Assembly: GCA_024710675.1 (NCBI GenBank)
Contig: JANJUH010000188.1
Coordinates: 1 to 12,049, forward strand
Direction of reading: 5' to 3'
Source: Lysobacterales bacterium
GTDB lineage: Bacteria; Pseudomonadota; Gammaproteobacteria; Xanthomonadales; SZUA-5
Length of the DNA stretch: 12,049 nucleotides
The translations under genes were made by a program, and so were the position numbers. Each line of letters opens with the position of its first letter. Within the stretch, counting starts at the first letter, position 1. Positions 6,580 through 12,049 of this stretch are shown here, in pieces. The notes beneath the pieces are model-generated. The model had not been told where the DNA came from and searched no databases. It worked only from the letters and a program-made list of their open reading frames with translations.

Positions 6580-7884
6580 TCAGGACGCCGCGCCGCCGAG
6601 ACGGTACTCGATGTAGGCCTCGCCCTCGAGCTGGCGCAGGAACTGCTCGTAGGCCTCCTCGCCCTTGCGCTGGCGCAGGCTCTCGCGGACCTGGTTGCGC
6701 ACATAGTCCTCGGTGCGATCGGCCTGCCGCGACGCGGCACGCTGGATGATCATCCAGCCCTCCGGGGCGCGGAAGGGCTTGCTGTAGCCCTCGTCCTCCA
6801 GGCTCGACAGCAATTCGGCAAACTCCGGCGCGATGTCTTCCAGGGCAAACCAGCCCATGTCGCCGGAGATCGGTGCGGTCGCATCGTCCTCACTCAGTTC
6901 GCGCGCCAGCTTGGCGAAGTCCTCGCCACCCTGCAGGCGCTCGTGGATCGCCTCGATGCTGCGTTGTGCATCGCCCTCGGACTGCAACTCGGTGACCTTC
7001 ACCAGGATGCGCCGCGGGTTGTACTCGGTGACGACGATCTGGCTGGTGTCGCGCTTGTCGACCACTTTCAGCAGGTAGAAACCACTCGGCGTGCGCAGCG
7101 GTTGCGAGACCTCGCCCACGTCCATGCCCAGCAGCAGGTCGGTGAACGACGGTGGTACCTGGTCGTATCGGCGCCAGCCGAGGTCGCCGCCCTCGAGGGC
7201 CTGCGGCGCATCGGAGTAGCGGATCGCCGCGGCCGTGAAATCCATCGAGCCCTCGTCGACGACGAGCTTGCGCACGCCTTCGGCCTTGTCGCGCGCCGTT
7301 TCGATCTGCTCGGCGGTGGCGCCATCGGGTACGCCGATCAGGATCAGCGCCAGGCGTACCTCGCCGCGCTGGTGCACACCGCTGGCCAGTGCGATCTCGA
7401 GTTCCGAGGGGCTGACCTCGCCGCGCGAATCGACCACGCGCTGGCGCAGGCGCTGGACCATCAGCTCGTCGCGCAGGGTCTTGCGAAACTCCGCGAGCGA
7501 AAAGCCATCGACCTCGAGCTGGCGCTGCAACTGGGTGATGTCGATGCCGTTCTGGCGCAGGATGTTGGCGATGGCGCCGTCGATCTCGGTGTCGGTGATG
7601 CGCACGCCGGTGGCCTCGGCGCGCTGCAATTGCAGGCGCGACAAGGTCAGGCGTTCGAGTACCTGGCGCTCGAGCACCTCGCCGGGCGGCAGTTGCGCCT
7701 CGCGACCACGGTACTGACGGCGGATGCCGTCGAGTGCCTGGTCGAGCTCGCTGCGCAGGATCACGTCCTCGTCGACCACCGCGACGATCTCGTCGACCGG
7801 GGTGGAAAGGGACTGCGCGATCAGCCCGGCAGGGCTCGCCATGATGACCAGAAAAGCCAGAAGAATCAGGCGCTTGAAACTCAT
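6580..7884 (-). CDS. surA: periplasmic chaperone / peptidyl-prolyl isomerase SurA
   Basis: A 434-residue periplasmic chaperone that escorts unfolded outer-membrane proteins, LptD among them, to the BAM complex; E. coli SurA has 428 residues. Seen: a Sec signal peptide with basic FKR then a hydrophobic core, and likely cleavage near residues 23-26; the N-terminal chaperone domain (about 28-165) with VDEIVAVVDEDVILRSELD; a first parvulin domain (about 174-277) with GGDLGW and FTDLLLGMDVGEVS; a second parvulin domain (about 287-383) with GDMGWF and AELLSSLEDEGYSKPF; and a final helix (about 388-425) that packs onto the N-domain. ATG 7884 overlaps the lptD stop as ATGA and has GGAGG nine bases upstream. 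The frame stays open further upstream to 8061, but that part is inside lptD and lacks a signal sequence. Confidence 0.97.
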   Translation of the reverse strand: MSFKRLILLAFLVIMASPAGLIAQSLSTPVDEIVAVVDEDVILRSELDQALDGIRRQYRGREAQLPPGEVLERQVLERLTLSRLQLQRAEATGVRITDTEIDGAIANILRQNGIDITQLQRQLEVDGFSLAEFRKTLRDELMVQRLRQRVVDSRGEVSPSELEIALASGVHQRGEVRLALILIGVPDGATAEQIETARDKAEGVRKLVVDEGSMDFTAAAIRYSDAPQALEGGDLGWRRYDQVPPSFTDLLLGMDVGEVSQPLRTPSGFYLLKVVDKRDTSQIVVTEYNPRRILVKVTELQSEGDAQRSIEAIHERLQGGEDFAKLARELSEDDATAPISGDMGWFALEDIAPEFAELLSSLEDEGYSKPFRAPEGWMIIQRAASRQADRTEDYVRNQVRESLRQRKGEEAYEQFLRQLEGEAYIEYRLGGAAS

Positions 7885-10334
7885 TCGGGAGAGCCTCCGA
7901 AAGGCTGATAACCGAGGATAGCACGGCGCAGGAAGTCCCCTGTGTCGCGTCCCAGGGCGCCGAGCCCGTTCAATTCGATCTCGAGGTAGATCGCGTTGCG
8001 GCGCTCGGTGCCGACCCCGCGAAGATAATTGCGCGAAAGCAAACGTACGCTGTAGCAGCAACTGGCGTACTCGAAACCGGCGATCGCCTCGAGCGTGGTC
8101 TCTTCGCGCAGCGAGTAGTTCCAGCGCATCACGCCGCGCCAGTTCGGTGTGAAGGGGACCAGCGCGGAGACCTCGGCCTGTTCGAGCCCGATACGTGAGC
8201 CGAGCGACTCCGGATCGCCGAGCCAGAGCGGCTGGTCGGGCCGGTAGCGGTAGCCCAGGTTGAGCAGGCCGTCCTCACCGAAGCGGCGCGACAGGCGGAA
8301 GGCGCCGAAATCGCTGCGGCTGCGTTCCGGATCGTGGCGATAGCCGGCGTTGACGCTCCAGTCGCCGAGTGCGGCGCGGCCCTCGATCACCCAGGCCGAA
8401 CGCCGCCGATTGTCGACAATGAAGGGATCGGCCTCGTCGGGCAGGTAAACCTCGGGGGTATCGAAGTAATACGCCTGACCGATGCTGAGCGCGGCCAGTT
8501 CACCACCGGTGTCGTTGTCGAGCAGCCGCGAGGTGAGCGCGACCGAGAGCTGCTGCGCATCGGCCTGGCGGTCGGCGCCGCTGTAGCGGTTCTCGCGGAA
8601 GAGCTGGGCGAAGCTGGGGTCGAGGGCCGCCGAGTCGAAGACCGGCAGGGCATCCTGCTCGCGGGTGGGCACATACAGCGCATAGACGCGTGGTTCCAGC
8701 GTCTGCCGCCAGTCGCTGCGGCCGAAGGCACCCGGGCGCTCGAACAGCAGGCCGGCATCGGCGGACAGGATGGGCGTGGTGCGGCTGGGCGATGCGTCTG
8801 CGCAGCCCGCAGCCGCACACGGCGTCCCCGGGCCGCGGTCGAGGTCGAAGCGGGTGTGGCGCAGGCTCGCGCGCGTCCGCAGGTGGCCCCAGGATGGCTC
8901 TGCCGACCAGCCGATGTAGGGCCGGACATCGAGGCGATTGCCCTCGGTGACGGCGTCGAATCGATAGGAACCGCTGCCGACGAATACCGGCAGCGGGTCG
9001 CGCCGGAAGTCCACCCACTCGAACTCGGTACCGTAGCGCCAGTGGCCGTGGCGCTGGTCGAATCCCAGCGCGATGCGCGGCCGCCGGGAGTAGGGATCGT
9101 GCTGCGCTTCCTCCTCCAGCTCGGGCAGGATCAGCTCGTACTCGTCGGCCATCACGCTCCAGTGCCAGCCGCGACCGCCGCCGGACAGTGTCAGCACCGA
9201 GCCGAGAACCGAGGTCGAGGAGGTGCTCAGCGAGTCGCCGAGGTCGACGAAGTAGCGATCGTCGGAGACGTGGTTGAGGTCGGCATCGAGGCGCACTCCC
9301 GGCAGCAGGCCGCCGTGGTGCTGGAAGCGGACCCGCGAGCGGTCGTCGCCGTAGCGATCGTCATCGGGCAGCCATTCGCCGTCGAACTGGCCGTAGCCCT
9401 GCGCGTACAGGTAGCGGAACTCGCCGCCGGCCTGGAAGCCGCGGTCTCCGATCCAGCGCGGTACCAGGGTGGCGTCGTAGTTCGGCGCGAGGTTGAGGTA
9501 GTAGGGCGCGGCGATGTCGAAGCCGTCACTGCCGCCGCCGATGCGTGGCGACAGGAAGCCGCTCTTGCGGCGATCGTCGATCGGGAAACTGGCGCGCGGC
9601 ACGTACAGCACCGGCACGCCGCCAAGGCGCAACCGGAAGTCCTGTGCGCGACCGACGCCGGCCTCGTGGTCGATCTCGATCTCGCCGGCCGAGATCTCCC
9701 AGTCCGGATCGTCGCCGGTGCAGGTCGTGTAGGTCACCTGCTCGAAGGCCGAGGTCTGGCCCTTGGCGGTGGCGACCGCTGCACGTCCCTGGCCGCGCTG
9801 GGTGCGCAGTGCGTAGCGCACGCTCTCCACGCGCGTCTCGTCCTCGGCCAGGCGTGCTTCGGCGCGATCGGCATAGAAGGCCTGCGCGCTGTCCTCGTAG
9901 TGCACCTGGCCCTCGGCGACCAGCTTTTCGCCGTCGTAGAGGTATTCGAGGACATCGGCCCGCAGGCGCTGGTCGGCGCGCTGCGCCGAGGCGCCGCCGT
10001 CGATGCGCATGGACACCCCGTCCTGACCGCTCAGGCTTGCGCCCGACAGGCGGGTCTCGGCCGACTCGCGGGCCGCGAGGTCCGCACGCTCGGCTGGCAA
10101 TGCGCTGGGCATGCCGCTGCAGTGCCAGCCATCGGCGGCGCGTTCGCAGCGCCAGGCATCGCTCGGGCACAGGCTGGCAGCGATGGCCTGTGAGAGCGGC
10201 GCCAGGGTGAGCACAAGCACCGGCAAGCCGGCTGATCGAAACCAGGACCGCGCGGCGCTACTCCCGGTTCCCGGGTCCCGGGTCCCGGGTCCCGAACAGT
10301 GGAGGCGGCGGGCTATAGCGGAACGAGTCGTCAT
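7881..10334 (-). CDS. lptD: LPS-assembly protein LptD (outer-membrane beta-barrel)
   Basis: An 817-residue outer-membrane protein that, plugged by LptE, inserts LPS into the outer leaflet. Seen: a hydrophobic signal core (about 35-54) before SLCPSD; a periplasmic LptA-like beta-jellyroll (about 100-230) with repeated short strands such as LRADVLEYLYDGEKLVAEGQ; TTCTGDDPDWEISAGEIEI (203-221); then a C-terminal barrel with alternating aromatic strands to about 817. Cysteines at 56, 205 and the adjacent pair 759-760 (EYASCCYSV) match the four that make E. coli LptD's two interdomain disulfides. Extra cysteines occur at 63, 72, 506 and 511. The start is uncertain: ATG 10334 is the first ATG giving a basic n-region, but it has no Shine-Dalgarno site and the n-region is unusually long (about 35 residues) and crosses a heptamer repeat. 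In-frame TTG 10226 lies after the repeat but would leave no basic residue before the hydrophobic core. An ATG at 10499 would run into gacA. First gene of the operon. Confidence 0.96.
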   Translation of the reverse strand: MTTRSAIARRLHCSGPGTRDPGTGSSAARSWFRSAGLPVLVLTLAPLSQAIAASLCPSDAWRCERAADGWHCSGMPSALPAERADLAARESAETRLSGASLSGQDGVSMRIDGGASAQRADQRLRADVLEYLYDGEKLVAEGQVHYEDSAQAFYADRAEARLAEDETRVESVRYALRTQRGQGRAAVATAKGQTSAFEQVTYTTCTGDDPDWEISAGEIEIDHEAGVGRAQDFRLRLGGVPVLYVPRASFPIDDRRKSGFLSPRIGGGSDGFDIAAPYYLNLAPNYDATLVPRWIGDRGFQAGGEFRYLYAQGYGQFDGEWLPDDDRYGDDRSRVRFQHHGGLLPGVRLDADLNHVSDDRYFVDLGDSLSTSSTSVLGSVLTLSGGGRGWHWSVMADEYELILPELEEEAQHDPYSRRPRIALGFDQRHGHWRYGTEFEWVDFRRDPLPVFVGSGSYRFDAVTEGNRLDVRPYIGWSAEPSWGHLRTRASLRHTRFDLDRGPGTPCAAAGCADASPSRTTPILSADAGLLFERPGAFGRSDWRQTLEPRVYALYVPTREQDALPVFDSAALDPSFAQLFRENRYSGADRQADAQQLSVALTSRLLDNDTGGELAALSIGQAYYFDTPEVYLPDEADPFIVDNRRRSAWVIEGRAALGDWSVNAGYRHDPERSRSDFGAFRLSRRFGEDGLLNLGYRYRPDQPLWLGDPESLGSRIGLEQAEVSALVPFTPNWRGVMRWNYSLREETTLEAIAGFEYASCCYSVRLLSRNYLRGVGTERRNAIYLEIELNGLGALGRDTGDFLRRAILGYQPFGGSPE
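7894..7898 (-). promoter_or_regulatory. ribosome binding site fixing the surA start
   Basis: GGAGG on the minus strand, with nine bases between it and ATG 7884, sits within the last lptD codons. It supports the short surA frame that starts at the ATGA overlap rather than the 59-residue upstream extension. Confidence 0.8.
10263..10297. repeat. tandem heptamer repeat CCCGGGT in lptD 5' end
   Basis: Three perfect CCCGGGT units (10270-10290) are flanked by one degenerate unit on each side, CCCGGTT (10263-10269) and CCCGAAC (10291-10297). If lptD starts at 10334 the repeat encodes the GPGTRDPGTG part of its leader. Because the unit is seven bases, each gain or loss of a copy would shift the reading frame. 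The outer ends GTTC and GAAC are also inverted, so the block can fold. I have the impression that similar short GC heptamer arrays occur between genes in Xanthomonadales, but that needs a search. Confidence 0.85.
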
Positions 10335-10479
10335 CGGCGGACTGCATCGCGGCGAAGCCGCTACGATCGCACAGCCGCCGCCCGCGTTCACCCCGTGCGC
10401 CCTTGGCGAGCACCGGGACGTTGCCGCGGACCGCAAAGCGTTCCACACTGCGCAGGCCCTGGTTGCCGGGAGCCCTGCC
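10335..10479. promoter_or_regulatory. divergent control region between lptD and gacA-like gene
   Basis: This 145-bp stretch separates the divergently transcribed lptD operon and response-regulator gene, so promoters for both should lie here or just inside the lptD 5' end. I found no convincing -35/-10 pair. A TATAGC on the minus strand near 10311-10316 looks like a -10 box but has no -35 at the right distance. It would fit only if lptD starts downstream of it. A small stem, GCGGC-GAA-GCCGC, sits at 10349-10361. Confidence 0.45.
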
Positions 10480-11115
10480 ATGCCGATCCGAGTCGCCATC
10501 GTCGACGACCATGCGCTGATCCGCGCCGGCTACCGGCACATTCTCTCCCAGGAGCCGGACATGCTCGTCGTCGCCGAGGGTGGCAACGGCGAGGAGGCGC
10601 TGGCGATCGCGCGCGAACACAAGCCCGACGTGATGCTGCTCGATGTCGGCATGCCGGGCCTCGGTGGCATCGAAGTGACGCAACGCCTGGTGCGTGCCCG
10701 CTCGCCCGTGCGCATCGTCATCGTCACCATGCACGGCGAGGGTCCCCTGCCGAAGATGCTCATCGAGGCCGGTGCCACGGCCTTCCTGACCAAGGGCGCC
10801 GATGGCGCGGAGTTGGTCGGGGCAGTCCGCCAGGCGGCCCGCGGACAGCGCTACATCAGCCACGCCATCGCCCAGCGCATGGCCCTGGCGACCACCCTCG
10901 GCGAAAGCTCGCCACTCGACCGCCTGACTCCGCGCGAGTTCGAGATCGCGCTGATGCTCGGGCGCGGCGAGCGCTCGGTGATCATCGGCGAGCGGCTGGC
11001 GATCAGCGACAAGACCGTGGCCACCCACAAGTCGCGGATCTACGAGAAGCTCGAGGTGCACAGCGAGGCCGAGCTGACCCTGGTGCTGGTGCGCTACGGG
11101 ATGCTGCCGGGCTGA
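10480..11115 (+). CDS. gacA: GacA/UvrY-like two-component response regulator (NarL/FixJ family)
   Basis: A 211-residue cytoplasmic transcription factor. The receiver domain (about 3-118) has acidic Asp9-Asp10 in VDDH, the phosphoacceptor Asp55 in LLDVGMPG, Thr83 in IVTMH and Lys105 in FLTKGA, so phosphorylation chemistry is intact. The C-terminal LuxR-type helix-turn-helix (about 148-209) reads LTPREFEIALML, then AISDKTVATHKSRIYEKL and ELTLVLVRYGML. RGQRYISHAIAQRMA (121-135) and the very C-terminus are close to GacA, UvrY and SirA, the partners of the GacS/BarA kinases that activate CsrA-titrating small RNAs. GGGAG lies seven bases before ATG 10480. In E. coli and Pseudomonas this gene sits beside uvrC; here it stands alone, back to back with lptD, and no sensor kinase is in the window. 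Assignment to the GacA subgroup is by eye; the response-regulator call is certain. Confidence 0.88.
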   Translation: MPIRVAIVDDHALIRAGYRHILSQEPDMLVVAEGGNGEEALAIAREHKPDVMLLDVGMPGLGGIEVTQRLVRARSPVRIVIVTMHGEGPLPKMLIEAGATAFLTKGADGAELVGAVRQAARGQRYISHAIAQRMALATTLGESSPLDRLTPREFEIALMLGRGERSVIIGERLAISDKTVATHKSRIYEKLEVHSEAELTLVLVRYGMLPG

Positions 11116-11127
11116 GGGTGATCCCGA

Positions 11128-11146
11128 CGCCGCTGTGACGGCGGCG
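11128..11146 (+). terminator. possible hairpin terminator after gacA-like gene
   Basis: CGCCGC (11128-11133) and GCGGCG (11141-11146) form a 6-bp GC stem with a 7-nt loop, 12 bases past the stop. No T-run follows. A second small inverted repeat, TCCGG-N5-CCGGA, lies at 11168-11182. Either could end or attenuate the transcript before the next gene. Confidence 0.3.
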
Positions 11147-11210
11147 CTGCAAGCATCTGCCGGCTGATCCGGTCCTTCCGGACTCGCTCATCTCATCGAA
11201 CGGAGCCGCA

Positions 11211-12049
11211 ATGAGAGCCTGGATCCTGGCGGGGGGGGTGTTGCTCACCGGGGCTGCGGGAATCGCCGCGGCCGATATCCGCAGCGAAACGGTCGAGACG
11301 CCCGAGCTGGCAGCGACCTTGCTTGCCGAGACTGACCGCGTCGCTGCCGGCGGCAGCATCGCTCTCGGCGTCCTGCTCGAGCACGCACCGCACTGGCACA
11401 GCTACTGGCAGAACGCCGGTGATGCCGGATTGACGACGCGGGTGCGCGCGGAGTTGCCGGAAGGCGTGACGCTGGGGCCGATCGAATGGCCGCATCCGGA
11501 GCGTTACGAGCTGGCCGGCATCCAGAACTTCGGCTACGAGGGTCGCGTCCTGTTGCCGATGTCGCTGGCCGTGGACGCGGGCTACGCGGCGGCCAGCGTG
11601 CCGGTGCGGCTGACGGTCGACTGGCTGGCCTGCAAGGAGGAGTGCATTCCCGGGCGGGCGGAACTGGCGATCGCGTTGCCGGTGGGTGAGGGTGGCCAGG
11701 TGGTGGCGGCGCATGCAGCCGATTTCGCCGCGGCGCGTGCGCGCCAGCCGGTCGCCGGACCTGACGGTGCCCGATACGCCTTGATCGGGGGCGAGGTGCG
11801 GGTGTCGATCGCGCAGCCCGAGGGCTTTGATCCCGCCGCGGGTTGGGACCTGTTCCCGGTGCCGGTGGAGGTGCTGTCGAACGCGTTGCCGGCCGGGCGT
11901 GCGCTGGTCGACGGCCAGCTCCATTGGCCTGCGGCGCGCAGCGAGTACTTCAAGGCGGCGCCGGCGGTCCTGGAACTGGTGCTGGTCAATGGCAAGCCGC
12001 CGGCCAGCCGCGCCTGGCGGGTGCTGGCAGCAGGCGATGGATCGGCGAC
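11211..12049 (+). CDS. ScsB/DsbD-like periplasmic disulfide reductase, N-terminal part (3' end outside window)
   Basis: The first 279 codons of a protein that stays open to the window edge. Seen: a Sec signal peptide (1-21, core AWILAGGVLLTGAAGIAAA); HWHSYWQNAGDAG (61-73), the hallmark of the periplasmic N-terminal domain of ScsB and DsbD_2 type reductases; IEWPHPERYELAGIQNFGYEG (91-111); and WLACKEECIPG (138-148) with the Cys141-Cys145 pair that shuttles electrons to periplasmic partners. Known for the family: this domain is followed by a membrane domain taking electrons from thioredoxin, often with a C-terminal thioredoxin domain; neither is in view. ATG 11211 has GGAG five bases upstream. 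The gene starts 95 bp after the response regulator on the same strand, so it could be co-transcribed. An 8-G tract at 11231-11238 lies in the signal-peptide codons. Confidence 0.88.
   Translation, partial: MRAWILAGGVLLTGAAGIAAADIRSETVETPELAATLLAETDRVAAGGSIALGVLLEHAPHWHSYWQNAGDAGLTTRVRAELPEGVTLGPIEWPHPERYELAGIQNFGYEGRVLLPMSLAVDAGYAAASVPVRLTVDWLACKEECIPGRAELAIALPVGEGGQVVAAHAADFAAARARQPVAGPDGARYALIGGEVRVSIAQPEGFDPAAGWDLFPVPVEVLSNALPAGRALVDGQLHWPAARSEYFKAAPAVLELVLVNGKPPASRAWRVLAAGDGSA

Noticed and set aside
5734..7908. A 724-codon open frame on the plus strand, opposite surA and pdxA
   Set aside because: It is antisense to two unmistakable genes. Its translation is a low-complexity mix of Gln, His, Arg, Ala and Leu with no domain or membrane pattern. 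Long antisense frames are expected in high-GC DNA.
7885..8061. N-terminal extension of SurA
   Set aside because: It would bury the clear signal peptide inside the protein. ATG 7884 has a good GGAGG site and an ATGA overlap.
8334..10193. A 619-codon open frame on the plus strand, opposite lptD
   Set aside because: It mirrors lptD codons, has a Val/Ala/Glu/Gly-rich composition without recognisable motifs, and has no ribosome site or neighbours that would support it.
10263..10297. CRISPR array or origin iterons
   Set aside because: Units are only seven bases with no spacers, and there are no cas or replication genes nearby; it is a simple tandem repeat.

Overview
The window reads as chromosome of a high-GC gammaproteobacterium (about two thirds G+C by eye). 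The evidence is the order lptD-surA-pdxA-rsmA, the FtsK gamma-domain signature, a GacA/UvrY-type response regulator, and an LptD with the adjacent-cysteine pair of the disulfide-bonded type. A Xanthomonadales-like lineage is my best guess, but it is an inference. There are no rRNA or tRNA genes, insertion sequences, CRISPR arrays or prophage genes. Coding density is very high and no stretch over 300 bases lacks a gene.

Layout. Plus strand, left: the 3' end of ftsK (3-419), an iodotyrosine-deiodinase-like nitroreductase (485-1096) and a membrane O-acyltransferase (1133-2305). Minus strand, centre, transcribed right to left from about 10.3 kb to 2.3 kb: lptD, surA, pdxA, rsmA, a class I SAM methyltransferase and a GT-C-fold membrane glycosyltransferase. 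Five of these six genes' junctions are as follows: four are 4-bp ATGA/GTGA start/stop overlaps and one (surA-pdxA) is a 33-bp gap, so this is almost certainly one operon. The operon's last gene collides tail to tail with the acyltransferase gene, overlapping it by 10 bp. Plus strand, right, divergent from lptD: a GacA/UvrY-like response regulator (10480-11115), then the 5' part of a ScsB/DsbD-like periplasmic disulfide-reductase gene (11211 to the window edge).

How the genes fit together. LptD inserts LPS into the outer membrane and SurA chaperones outer-membrane proteins, LptD being a classic client. PdxA makes a pyridoxal-phosphate precursor and RsmA dimethylates 16S rRNA. In E. coli this operon continues into apaG and apaH. 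Here those positions hold a methyltransferase and a lipid-linked-sugar type glycosyltransferase, and a membrane acyltransferase converges on them. That suggests an envelope-glycan decoration set attached to the LPS-assembly operon, but no substrate can be read from sequence.

Points most worth a second look: the complete Glu-Tyr-Lys iodotyrosine-deiodinase triad in the nitroreductase; the apaGH replacement; a heptamer tandem repeat in the 5' end of lptD, out of step with the codon frame; a G8 tract in the signal-peptide codons of the ScsB-like gene; and the 14-bp palindrome at the convergent overlap. I do not see a clearly new multi-gene defence or mobile system.
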